Source of the DNA: Chlorobiota bacterium
GTDB lineage: Bacteria; Bacteroidota; Chlorobiia; Chlorobiales; Chlorobiaceae
Reading direction: 5' to 3'
DNA: 37,319 bases
Assembly (NCBI GenBank): GCA_016866305.1
Contig: VGMX01000020.1
Location: 1 to 37,319, forward strand
The notes below the pieces were generated by a model. It did not search any database. It was not told the DNA's origin and was given only the letters and a program-made list of their open reading frames with translations. This document shows positions 26,758-34,381 of this stretch, piece after piece (position 1 is the first letter of the stretch; each line of letters opens with the position of its first letter). Made by a program: the position numbers and the translations under genes.

Positions 26758-27303
26758 ATGGAACACGAAAGCAAACAGATCGTCTGTGCGGTCGATTTTT
26801 CGCCGCTGTCCGACGATGTGGTAACCTATGCCGCCGCACTGCAACGGTGTGGCGCACAGTTGACCCTCCTGCATGTCGAAAGCGACGGGGAAGGCGCAAA
26901 GGAGGGGGTGCTGAAAAAACACCTGCACGCATTCTCGCACTACAGCGACATCCTTGCACGCCAATCCGGCAAGGCAGTCTTCATGGTGCGTTACGGTGAG
27001 CCCGCTGCGGAAATCATCTCCTGCGCGTCGGAGCAGGGGGCTGACCTGCTCGTGCTGGGATCGCACGGCAGCATGGCGTTCACCCGCCTGCTCATGGGCA
27101 GTACGGCCGAAACCGTCATGCGCAAGGCTTTGTGCCCGGTCGTCATCTACAAGGCTCCTGAAAAAGGAACTGCCGCTCGGGAAAGAAAAGAGGGCGAGAC
27201 GCGGCACCCGGAAAACACAAGGCCCCCGTTCCCGGCAAACCGGGAGATCGTGCAGGAAAACAGCAGAAGCGCCAATTCGAACGACAAGAAACAATCAGTA
27301 TGA
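26758..27303 (+). CDS. Universal stress protein (UspA family) within the efflux operon
   Basis: A 181-residue UspA-fold protein. The first 138 or so residues are one Usp domain: IVCAVDFSPLSDDVV at the start and the ATP-binding signature G-x2-G-x9-G-S in GSHGSMAFTRLLMGS. A hydrophilic, charged tail of about 43 residues follows (KAPEKGTAARERKEG...), which most Usps lack. ATP-binding Usps often act as stress switches or partners of transport proteins. The ATG is one base after the tolC stop and the gene ends in an ATGA overlap with the EmrA-like gene, so it is an integral operon member. Confidence 0.9.
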   Translation: MEHESKQIVCAVDFSPLSDDVVTYAAALQRCGAQLTLLHVESDGEGAKEGVLKKHLHAFSHYSDILARQSGKAVFMVRYGEPAAEIISCASEQGADLLVLGSHGSMAFTRLLMGSTAETVMRKALCPVVIYKAPEKGTAARERKEGETRHPENTRPPFPANREIVQENSRSANSNDKKQSV

Positions 27304-28274
27304 TGGAAACAGAAAAAACCGCAAAAGAAGCTCTGAAATCCTCCAGCCCGATCCAGCTCGTCATAACGGCCCTTGCCGTTCTTGCCGCCCTTGTCTGGGG
27401 GGGAAGCAAGCTGTACCACTCATTCCTGTACGTCGAAACCGACAACGCCCAGATAGAAGGCGATGTCTATCCCGTTATTTCACGGGTTCCCGGCAGGGTG
27501 CAGCAGGTGCTCTGCGCCGACAACCAGCACGTTGCTGCCGGCGACACCCTGGTGCGGCTCGATCCGGCAGATTTCCTGGTAAAACGCGACATGGCGGCAG
27601 CGGCCCTCGATAACGCGCACGCAGCGGTTGCCGCCGCAGGGGAATCCGCTGCCGCAGCTGCGGCAACGCGGCAGAAACTTGCTGCCGATCTCCGAAGAAG
27701 CGAAAATCTCCGCCGCCAGGACGTGATCTCGGCGTCGGAATTCGATGCCGTCAAAGCTGCCGCGATCTCGGCGTCCGCTCAATCCGCCGCCGCCCAAAGC
27801 CAGCAGAAAGCAGCCTCGGCCCAGGTGAACCTGCGGGAAGCCGAGCTGCGCAATGCCGAGCTGCAGCTTTCCTACACCGCCATCACGGCCCCTGCTGCCG
27901 GCCATGTCTCCAGAAAAAACGTGCAGCCCGGCCAGTACGTCGCTGCCGGCCAGCAGCTCATCGCGCTGGTCGGCAGCGGTAAACTCTGGGTCGTTGCGAA
28001 CTTCAAGGAGACGCAGCTGGAAAACCTGAGGCCCGGCCAGCTGGTTGCAATCAAGGTCGATGCCTATCCAGGCGAGGAGTTCGAGGGAAAGGTTGAATCC
28101 ATCTCTTCCGGTACAGGGTCCCGCTTCGCCCTGCTGCCGCCAGACAACGCCAGCGGCAACTTCGTCAAGGTGGCGCAGCGCGTCCCGGTCAAGATCGTCT
28201 TTACCGGAAATCCGGGCAAGAAGCACAAGCTTGCCGCCGGCATGAATGTAATCGTCGAAGTCCGGGTAAAATGA
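27300..28274 (+). CDS. EmrA/HlyD-family membrane fusion (periplasmic adaptor) protein
   Basis: A 324-residue adaptor. One N-terminal membrane helix (about 18-38) anchors it. ETDNAQIEGDVYPVISRVPGRV is the first lipoyl half; a long Ala-rich coiled-coil hairpin follows (AAVAAAGESAAAAAATRQ...); the second half contains YTAITAPAAGHVSRKNVQPGQYV, and the C-terminus has a beta-barrel with GSGKLWVVANFKE. It joins the EmrB-like pump to the TolC-like channel. The two Met codons at 27300 and 27303 overlap the Usp stop. Confidence 0.93.
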   Translation: MMETEKTAKEALKSSSPIQLVITALAVLAALVWGGSKLYHSFLYVETDNAQIEGDVYPVISRVPGRVQQVLCADNQHVAAGDTLVRLDPADFLVKRDMAAAALDNAHAAVAAAGESAAAAAATRQKLAADLRRSENLRRQDVISASEFDAVKAAAISASAQSAAAQSQQKAASAQVNLREAELRNAELQLSYTAITAPAAGHVSRKNVQPGQYVAAGQQLIALVGSGKLWVVANFKETQLENLRPGQLVAIKVDAYPGEEFEGKVESISSGTGSRFALLPPDNASGNFVKVAQRVPVKIVFTGNPGKKHKLAAGMNVIVEVRVK

Positions 28275-29869
28275 GCGGAACGGCAACGGCAGCTTCGCTG
28301 CATGAAGGGGGGCACACCTACGAAACCGGTGCACGGAGGGTGATCATCACCCTCACGGTGATCGTTTCGGCCATGCTCGAACTGATCGACACCACCATCG
28401 TGAATGTAGCCATCACGCAGATCAGCGGCAACCTCGGGGCCAGTATCGAGGACGTCGCCTGGGTGGTTACCAGCTACGCCATCGCCAACGTGATCGTCAT
28501 CCCGCTCTCGGGTTTCCTCGGCAACCTGCTCGGTCGCCGCACCTACTACATCGGCTCCATCCTGCTCTTCACCGTGGCTTCGCTGCTCTGCGGCCTGGCC
28601 ACCGACATCTGGGCACTGGTCTTCTTCCGTTTTCTGCAGGGCATAGGCGGCGGTGCGCTGCTGCCAACCTCACAGGCCATCCTGTACGAAACCTATCCGC
28701 CACACGACCGCGGCAAAGCCACCGGCATCTTCTCCATGGGTCTCGTGCTCGGCCCAACCATCGGCCCGCTGCTCGGCGGCTGGCTGGTCGACTCCCTGAG
28801 CTGGGAGTGGTGTTTCTTCGTGAACATCCCGGTAGGGCTGCTGGCCGCATGGTCATCATTCGCATTCATCCGCGAGCCGAAAACCGTGCACAAGATCACG
28901 AAGATCGACTGGACCGGTATCGGCCTGCTCGCCGTGGGCATCGGTTCGCTGCAGTTCATTCTCGAGCGCGGGGAATCGAAGGACTGGTTCGAAACCCCTT
29001 ATATCACCTGGTTCACCATCATCGCCGTGGTTTCGCTGCTCTTCTTCGTCTGGTGGGAACACCGGGTAGAGGAACCTGCCGTGGATCTCAGCGTGCTCGG
29101 CCGGAGCCACAACCTGGCCATCGCAGCCGTACTGACCTTCGTTGTCGGCTACGGCCTGTACGGATCGCTCTTCGTGTTCCCGGTGTTCGTACAGCACCTG
29201 CTCGGCTTCACGGCCCTGCTGACCGGCCTGGTACTCTTTCCGAGCGCCATGCTGACCGGTGTCATTTCGTTGCCTCTCGGCATAGCCCTCCAGCGCGGAG
29301 CTTCACCAAAATTCCTCATGGCTTTCGGCATGGCCGCCTTTTCGCTTTTCTGCTGGGAGCTGGGCCAGCAGACCATGCAGTCGGGTGCTGCAAACTTCTT
29401 CTGGGTGCTGCTGTTGCGCGGCATCGCCCTCGGATTCATCTTCATACCCGTCACCATGCTCGCCGTATCGGGTCTGCACGGCAAGGACATCGGCCAGGCC
29501 ACCGGACTCAACAACATGGTGCGCCAGCTCGGGGGCTCGTTCGGCATCGCACTCACCAATACCTATGTAGCCAAACGCGTGGCGGCCCACCGGGTGGAAC
29601 TGCTTGGGCACCTCTCTCCCTACGACTCCGCTGCGGTCGAGCGGCTCCAGGGTATCGGGCAGGCCGCGCAGGCGCGCATGCTCTCGCCCGTCGAATCCGA
29701 GCAGGCCGCCCTGAGAGCACTTGAAGGCACCCTGACCGCGCAGAGCTACCACCTCGCCTACATGGACGCCTTCATGCTGATAGCCTTACTCTTCGCGCTC
29801 TCGATGCCGCTGCTGTTTTTCATCAAGCTGAAAAAAGGGGAGAAAGCCGACCTCTCGTCGGCTCACTGA
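28271..29869 (+). CDS. EmrB/QacA-type DHA2 multidrug MFS transporter
   Basis: A 532-residue drug:proton antiporter with 14 expected membrane helices. Motifs include ELIDTTIVNVAITQI (motif D1 type), WVVTSYAIANVIVIPLSGFL, FFRFLQGIGGGALLPTSQA and the motif C-like GLVLGPTIGPLLGGWLV. It would export lipophilic compounds through the EmrA-TolC duct. The start overlaps the EmrA-like stop (ATGA). It is the last gene of the operon; msrB follows convergently after four bases, leaving no room for a separate terminator. Confidence 0.95.
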   Translation: MSGTATAASLHEGGHTYETGARRVIITLTVIVSAMLELIDTTIVNVAITQISGNLGASIEDVAWVVTSYAIANVIVIPLSGFLGNLLGRRTYYIGSILLFTVASLLCGLATDIWALVFFRFLQGIGGGALLPTSQAILYETYPPHDRGKATGIFSMGLVLGPTIGPLLGGWLVDSLSWEWCFFVNIPVGLLAAWSSFAFIREPKTVHKITKIDWTGIGLLAVGIGSLQFILERGESKDWFETPYITWFTIIAVVSLLFFVWWEHRVEEPAVDLSVLGRSHNLAIAAVLTFVVGYGLYGSLFVFPVFVQHLLGFTALLTGLVLFPSAMLTGVISLPLGIALQRGASPKFLMAFGMAAFSLFCWELGQQTMQSGAANFFWVLLLRGIALGFIFIPVTMLAVSGLHGKDIGQATGLNNMVRQLGGSFGIALTNTYVAKRVAAHRVELLGHLSPYDSAAVERLQGIGQAAQARMLSPVESEQAALRALEGTLTAQSYHLAYMDAFMLIALLFALSMPLLFFIKLKKGEKADLSSAH

Positions 29870-29873
29870 GCTG

Positions 29874-30413
29874 CTAATCCCTGGTGTCCGGCTCGAAATC
29901 GAGCACAACGGAATTCATGCAGAACCGCTTGCCGGTCGGAGGCGGTCCGTCATCGAATACATGGCCGAGATGTGAACCGCATCGCCCGCACAGCACCTCG
30001 GTACGCTCCATGCCATATGACTTGTCGGTCCTGTACTCCACGCTTCCGGAGCGCACGGTCTCAAAAAAGCTCGGCCAGCCGCAGGTGCTCGAAAACTTCG
30101 CATCCGAACGGAAGAGCGCATTGCCGCAGGCCGCGCAGGAATAGGTGCCGGTACCCTCGAAATCCCAATACTTGCCCGTAAATGCCCTTTCGGTCGCCGC
30201 ATGGCGCGCCACCTCGTATACCTCCGGAGGAAGCACCTTTTTCCAGACGGAATCGGGCAGGTCAAGCCGAGCGGTATCGGTTCTGGAGTAATAGGGGTTG
30301 ACCGGAGATGATTGCTGCACGGATGCGGGATTTGTACCGTTGCCGGTGTTTCCGGATGAACAGGACAAAACCGCCGCCACCGGAAACAGGAACAGAAAGA
30401 GAAGATGTTTCAC
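29874..30413 (-). CDS. msrB: Peptide-methionine (R)-S-oxide reductase MsrB, lipoprotein
   Basis: A 179-residue MsrB with an export signal. The N-terminus is a short hydrophobic helix ending in the lipobox VLSC, so it is predicted to be a lipoprotein outside the inner membrane. A Ser/Asn-rich linker precedes the SelR domain: zinc ligands CAAC and CGRC, a resolving-type Cys in STCGWPSF, and the catalytic Cys165 in RFCMNSVVLDF. It repairs oxidised methionine in exported proteins. I use the GTG at 30413 because it starts the signal peptide; a TTG at 30428 is possible. Neither has a good ribosome site. Confidence 0.9.
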   Translation of the reverse strand: MKHLLFLFLFPVAAVLSCSSGNTGNGTNPASVQQSSPVNPYYSRTDTARLDLPDSVWKKVLPPEVYEVARHAATERAFTGKYWDFEGTGTYSCAACGNALFRSDAKFSSTCGWPSFFETVRSGSVEYRTDKSYGMERTEVLCGRCGSHLGHVFDDGPPPTGKRFCMNSVVLDFEPDTRD

Positions 30414-30520
30414 GAAAGGAAAAAGCAATGCGTTACGGAATCTCCTGATGAAGGCTGTAACACACCCGGGGTGGAAAGGGTTCCGGAAAAAACCGGCACG
30501 GCATGACAGGCCCGAACAGG

Positions 30521-30533
30521 CGCCTGCCAGGCG
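30521..30533. repeat. Small GC-rich inverted repeat between msrB and the WecA-like gene
   Basis: CGCCTG and CAGGCG flank a single C. It lies 13 bases past the stop of the minus-strand membrane protein gene (ending at 30546), so it may help terminate that transcript, but there is no T-run. Confidence 0.3.
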
Positions 30534-30545
30534 GCCGGAACGCTG

Positions 30546-31421
30546 TCAGCTCTCCCGCAATAGTTCAGGCCGCCGCGAAACTGCATGATACGCGGCACAA
30601 AAGCCTGCAATGGAGGTGAACAGCATGGCATCGGATACCCCCAGCACTGCCGCCAGTACTGCCAGCAGCGGGAAAACAAGGCTCAGCGACACCATTATTC
30701 CTTCATTTCTTCCGGCAGCTGAAACCGGAAGACAATCGGCAATGAAAGGGCTTCTGCAGGCCGCAATCCGGCTGAGAGCGACCGAAACCATTACGCAAAC
30801 CGGCAGAGCAACGACCATCAGCGAAACCGCAGGAGATACAGCTCCACCTGTCGCTGCCGGCAGGGCAAGTAGGGCTACCGAAAGAAGAAATCCGGCAAAC
30901 ACACCGAATGCGTTTTCTGCTGTCGCGGTCTTGCAGGAACCACCCCAGGCAAGAAAAAGCCCGGAAACAGCGGCTCCGGCAAGACCAAGCATCGTGAAGA
31001 GGGCAGAGGAGTGCATCCAGGCCAGCACCATTATAGCGCTGAAGGCTGCTGCCGAAACCGTTCCGGCTATCGCGAACCTTCTTGCGATATGACGAACGGC
31101 ATTCATGACACCTAAAGCAGCCAGCATGGTAAGAGGAACTGCGAGTGCTCCGGTGCTGATTTCGCCACCGTCGGGATAGTATCCGATAACGTCGATCTTC
31201 ATTGAGGGAAACAGCTTCATCGCGAGGGCTGTTGCCGCAAGCTGGATGATGATCCTTGCCCTGAAGTTGTCGGATGAACAATCTAAAACCTTCTCTTGCC
31301 TGCAGTTCTGCCTGGGAGGCGCTGATTGTTCACTGCTTTTTGCCCAGTCGGCCTCCAGCTGTCGAACCTCACTTTTCGTGAGGACCATCCCCGAAGATAA
31401 AACCAGTTCTGACGTGGACAT
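30546..31421 (-). CDS. Degenerate WecA/MraY-family membrane protein (probable pseudoenzyme)
   Basis: A 291-residue protein with a soluble N-terminus (about 50 residues) and around eight membrane helices. By eye it aligns with the C-terminal two thirds of WecA/TagO-type phosphosugar-undecaprenyl-phosphate transferases. VPLTMLAALGVMNAV matches the plTllwivgvtNAvN block. The catalytic NLIDGLDGLAAG that should follow is RHIARRFAIAG here (110-120). The GDxGSlflGFLLA motif is ENAFGVFAGFLLS (169-181). SPFxADRxHLHHR is SPFIADCLPVSAA (224-236). Both Asp and the His cluster are gone and the N-terminal helices are missing. Either a remnant or a repurposed paralogue; no frameshift is seen. Confidence 0.55.
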   Translation of the reverse strand: MSTSELVLSSGMVLTKSEVRQLEADWAKSSEQSAPPRQNCRQEKVLDCSSDNFRARIIIQLAATALAMKLFPSMKIDVIGYYPDGGEISTGALAVPLTMLAALGVMNAVRHIARRFAIAGTVSAAAFSAIMVLAWMHSSALFTMLGLAGAAVSGLFLAWGGSCKTATAENAFGVFAGFLLSVALLALPAATGGAVSPAVSLMVVALPVCVMVSVALSRIAACRSPFIADCLPVSAAGRNEGIMVSLSLVFPLLAVLAAVLGVSDAMLFTSIAGFCAAYHAVSRRPELLRES

Positions 31422-31440
31422 GATGAGGGTACCTGAAACG

Positions 31441-31464
31441 TTGATGAAAGATTCTGTTCATCAA
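31441..31464. promoter_or_regulatory. 24-bp dyad upstream of the WecA-like gene
   Basis: TTGATGAA (31441-31448) and TTCATCAA (31457-31464) are perfect inverted copies around an eight-base spacer, 20 bases before the ATG at 31421 on the minus strand. This is a classic operator layout. Confidence 0.45.
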
Positions 31465-31633
31465 TTATCAAGATTCATGCCAAAGAGAAAAGGTTTCACC
31501 TAAAAACCTCCAGTACAAGCAGTTACAGGAAACCCCCCTTGGCCGGAGGTGAATGCAATAACGAGACAAACAGACGAATCCTGTCCTGTTTGGAGAGCGG
31601 CATGTAGCAGAATGAGGCGCTGCAATCGGTTTG

Positions 31634-31662
31634 CATGAAAAAGGGTAACAGCCTTTTTCATG
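31634..31662 (-). terminator. Terminator of the MFS exporter gene
   Basis: CATGAAAAAGG and CCTTTTTCATG form an 11-bp perfect stem around a seven-base loop. On the minus strand it begins at the MFS stop codon. The T-run is inside the 3' arm, so it could work in both directions. Confidence 0.6.
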
Positions 31663-32977
31663 ATTCTGAAAACTCCCGATACTCTCTCCATGCCCGCTCG
31701 ATCTCCTTCCGGTAGCTGAACAGGAAAATCGTGGCCAGCAGCACGATGACTGCTCCGATCCGTATGGCGACCGCCGTGCCGTAGAGTTCCGAGAGGAACC
31801 CCACCTGCAGGTTGCCGAGCGGCATGAATCCCATGAGCACCATCAGGTAGATGCTCATTACCCTGCCGCGGTACCGGTCCTCTACGAGGCGCTGCACCGT
31901 AGCGGTCATGGTGGCGAACGCCGAAAGCATGCCGATACCGGCAACGAAAAGAAACCCCATCGCCAGCCATGCCCGGCCTGCAAACGTGAAAGCCGCAAGC
32001 GCGAGCGAAAAGGTGAGAATGCCGCCGATCACCATGGCGCTGCTGCGAACCCTGCCTGAGGACATGGAGACCAGAAAAGTGCCCGACAGCGAACCCAGAC
32101 CGAACGCAGAGAACAGGTAACCCATGCCGTCGGAGCCCATCCCGAAGGTCTGCTTGGCCACGACGGGCAGCATGGACATAAACGACCAGCCGAAGATCGA
32201 TACTACCGAAACGAACAGCACGATGGTCCTGATCAGCGGATGCTCCCACGTGTAGACAATGCCGTCGCGGATTGACTGGAGGGGATGCTGATGCGCTTCG
32301 GATTTCATGCGATGCGGGGCTGTCCGGATCGCCATCAAAGCCGCGATCACCGCCACATAGCTCAGGCCGTTTGCCATGAAAGCCCCTCCGGTGCCGATCC
32401 AGGTGATCATGAGACCTGCTATGGCCGGGCCGATCACCCTCGACGCATTGAAGATAGCCGCATTGAGCGCCACGGCGGAATGAAGCTGGTCACGCTCGAC
32501 CATCTCGCTGAGAAAAGCCTGAATGGCCGGTGTTGCCACCGCTGCCACGCAGCCGAGCAGGAAGGCAAGCACGATGATGACCGGCACCGTAACAATACCG
32601 GTGAGCGTGAAGATGCCCAGCACAAAGGCCAGCAGCATCGATGCGGACTGCGTCCAGAGCAGGATGATCTTGCGGTCGTAACGGTCGACGATCACACCGC
32701 CAAAAAGCGACAGGAACAGGGTCGGCAGCGAGGATGCCGCAGCCGCCACACCCACCTGAAAAGCAGAACCGGTCATCTCCAGCACCAGCCATCCCTGCGC
32801 AACCATCTGCAGCCAGGTGCCGATCATGGAGACGATCTGCCCGATGAAATACCTGCGGAAATTCCTGCTCCTGAAAGCAGGAAAGGCAGAAAGCACCTTC
32901 TCTTTCAGGCTTGACAGTTCGAGGTCAGAAAGGGAATTGTCGCTACCGGTCAACGGATCGTCAGCTTGTTCGTTCAT
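31658..32977 (-). CDS. MFS exporter of the EntS / MFS_3 type
   Basis: A 439-residue transporter with 12 expected helices. It begins with a hydrophilic stretch of about 35 residues and then FRRYFIGQIVSMIGTWLQMVAQGWLVLEMTGS, the start of the enterobactin-exporter/transmembrane secretion effector group (PF05977). The motif A equivalent GGVIVDRYDRKIIL and ASRVIGPAIAGLMITWIG also fit. Such proteins export siderophores, macrolides or other small molecules; the substrate here is not known. It is single and divergent from the secreted-protein gene. Confidence 0.9.
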   Translation of the reverse strand: MNEQADDPLTGSDNSLSDLELSSLKEKVLSAFPAFRSRNFRRYFIGQIVSMIGTWLQMVAQGWLVLEMTGSAFQVGVAAAASSLPTLFLSLFGGVIVDRYDRKIILLWTQSASMLLAFVLGIFTLTGIVTVPVIIVLAFLLGCVAAVATPAIQAFLSEMVERDQLHSAVALNAAIFNASRVIGPAIAGLMITWIGTGGAFMANGLSYVAVIAALMAIRTAPHRMKSEAHQHPLQSIRDGIVYTWEHPLIRTIVLFVSVVSIFGWSFMSMLPVVAKQTFGMGSDGMGYLFSAFGLGSLSGTFLVSMSSGRVRSSAMVIGGILTFSLALAAFTFAGRAWLAMGFLFVAGIGMLSAFATMTATVQRLVEDRYRGRVMSIYLMVLMGFMPLGNLQVGFLSELYGTAVAIRIGAVIVLLATIFLFSYRKEIERAWREYREFSES

Positions 32978-33051
32978 TGGTTGTCGTCCCTGTTCGCAGC
33001 ATAAAGATTATCGCAGAAAAGAAAGTAGGAAAACTATCGGGATAAACCCTG

Positions 33052-33111
33052 TTCCTGCAGGAAATCCCCCGTTGTTTTTAACCTGACGAATACCTAACTT
33101 TTACACGTAAA
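33052..33111. promoter_or_regulatory. Two palindromes in the divergent MFS / secreted-protein region
   Basis: TTCCTGCAGGAA (33052-33063) is a perfect 12-bp palindrome. TTTACACGTAAA (33100-33111) has perfect 5-bp arms around AC. They lie between divergent starts at 32977 and 33149. The TTCCTG half-site also occurs in the palindrome at 25225, which may be coincidence. Confidence 0.35.
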
Positions 33112-33148
33112 GCAAGAACAACCCCTATCACCCCAAACAGGAACCAGC

Positions 33149-34093
33149 ATGAAAAGGATTGTCATCCCTTCCACGATTGCGCTGTTGCTGCTGTTCTGCC
33201 AGTCACTTTGCTTCGCGGCCATCAGCCAGTTCACCGGCACATGGAAAAACGCGGATCCGAACACCAGAGGCATCACCAGACTGGTCATCACCGGTACCGG
33301 GAATGCCCTTAAAATGCATGCCTGGGGCAAATGCCATCCCCAGGATTGCGACTGGGGCGAGGTCAGCGCCTATGCTTACGCTCCGGACGTCTCTTCCGGA
33401 ATCGAGCAGAACGCCCAGGCCGTCTCGGCTCTTTTCAGCACCGGCTTCAACCAGACGCTGGTGATCGTGAAACCGCTAAGCAGAAGCTCCATTCGAGCCG
33501 AGGTCTACACCAGGTTCACTGACGGCAGCGGACGCTCGAACTATACGGCATCCTACACCCTGAACCGGCAGCTCGTCACAGGCCCCATCGGCCCCATAGG
33601 ACCGATAGGACCCATCACGCCGATAACGCCTCCGGCACTCGAGGAGGACTGCGTGTCGTTCAATCCGGCAACGACGACTGTCAGAAACATCGACGGACGC
33701 TGGACCATTGCTGACGGCAACCACCTGATGTTCAGCTTTGGTGACAAGAAAATGGAAGCATTCAAGGCGCTCAAGATCATCAAGTACTACCGGATGAACC
33801 GCTCCTGTTTTGTCGGTCGTCCAGACCCGAGCTTCCGGTACCTGCTTGCTGACGGCAACGCTCCTCAGGGAAGCATGCCCGGAGAGGACTGCGTGGCATT
33901 CAACCCCGGAACCATCGAGGTGAAAAACATCGGCGGACGCTGGAAAATCGTGGATGGCAGCCACTGGGTATTCGATTTCGGCGGCAAGGAAGCCGAGGCC
34001 AGAGCGGCCTTCGCCATCATCAAAAAATACGGTTTCACCCGCAGCTGCTACGTCGGCCGCCCGAACCCGAGCTTCCAGTACCTGAGGAAGTAA
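33149..34093 (+). CDS. Secreted protein with a Gly-Pro-Ile linker and a duplicated C-terminal domain
   Basis: A 314-residue exported protein I cannot name. Residues 1-23 are a signal peptide (cleavage after CFA). Residues 25-142 form a beta-rich domain (FTGTWKNADPNTRGITRLVI ... AWGKCHPQDCDWG ... RFTDGSGRSNY) seen in other secreted bacterial proteins. Residues 145-162 are a GPI-GPI-GPI-TPI-TPP linker. Two copies of one domain follow (166-232 and 246-312): each has DC-V-FNP, a GRW-I-DG-H segment, an F-FG region, an II-K-Y helix and SC-VGRP-PSF-YL, with two conserved Cys. The layout suggests a sticky, disulfide-bonded surface or periplasmic protein. AGGA at good spacing supports the ATG. Confidence 0.8.
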   Translation: MKRIVIPSTIALLLLFCQSLCFAAISQFTGTWKNADPNTRGITRLVITGTGNALKMHAWGKCHPQDCDWGEVSAYAYAPDVSSGIEQNAQAVSALFSTGFNQTLVIVKPLSRSSIRAEVYTRFTDGSGRSNYTASYTLNRQLVTGPIGPIGPIGPITPITPPALEEDCVSFNPATTTVRNIDGRWTIADGNHLMFSFGDKKMEAFKALKIIKYYRMNRSCFVGRPDPSFRYLLADGNAPQGSMPGEDCVAFNPGTIEVKNIGGRWKIVDGSHWVFDFGGKEAEARAAFAIIKKYGFTRSCYVGRPNPSFQYLRK

Positions 34094-34115
34094 CCGTTTC
34101 GGCAGCAGAAACAGT

Positions 34116-34152
34116 AAACCCCCCGGCTTCGTGCGTGAAGCCGGGGGGTTTT
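34116..34152 (+). terminator. Strong, bidirectional terminator after the secreted-protein gene
   Basis: AAACCCCCCGGCTTC (34116-34130) and GAAGCCGGGGGGTTT (34137-34151) form a perfect 15-bp stem with a six-base loop. The A-run before and the T-run after allow termination from either side. It also insulates the restriction-modification locus. Confidence 0.92.
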
Positions 34153-34341
34153 GCTTTACCAGACCTGAAAAAAAACTCTTGCACCTGAGAGGCAAACCCT
34201 GTCGGAGCCAGGCCATCAATCAAGCTATGCTGCCTGATGTTGATTTTTTTCCTGTTGCTGGTTTTCGATGCCTTCCCTGCCCCTTTTTACCTTTTCTGCT
34301 TCATGATTTTCATGCCGGGATTTACGGGTTATTGCTTATAC

Positions 34342-34356
34342 TTGTCATAATGTCAA
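34342..34356. promoter_or_regulatory. Near-perfect dyad before the HTH-methyltransferase gene
   Basis: TTGTCATAATGTCAA is symmetric except for one base pair and lies 26-40 bases before the ATG at 34382, where a promoter -10 (CATAAT) could also lie. The methyltransferase has its own HTH domain, so it may bind here to limit its synthesis. Confidence 0.45.
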
Positions 34357-34381
34357 AATATTTCCCGTGGAGGAGAGGATC

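Noticed and set aside
31500-32249. Minus-strand open frame of 249 codons overlapping the MFS exporter
   Set aside because: It reads the same strand in another frame of the exporter gene and shows no membrane helices or known motifs.
33583-33640. Short GC-rich tandem triplet-codon repeat as a CRISPR or intergenic repeat
   Set aside because: It lies in frame within the secreted-protein gene and encodes the G-P-I linker, so it is coding.
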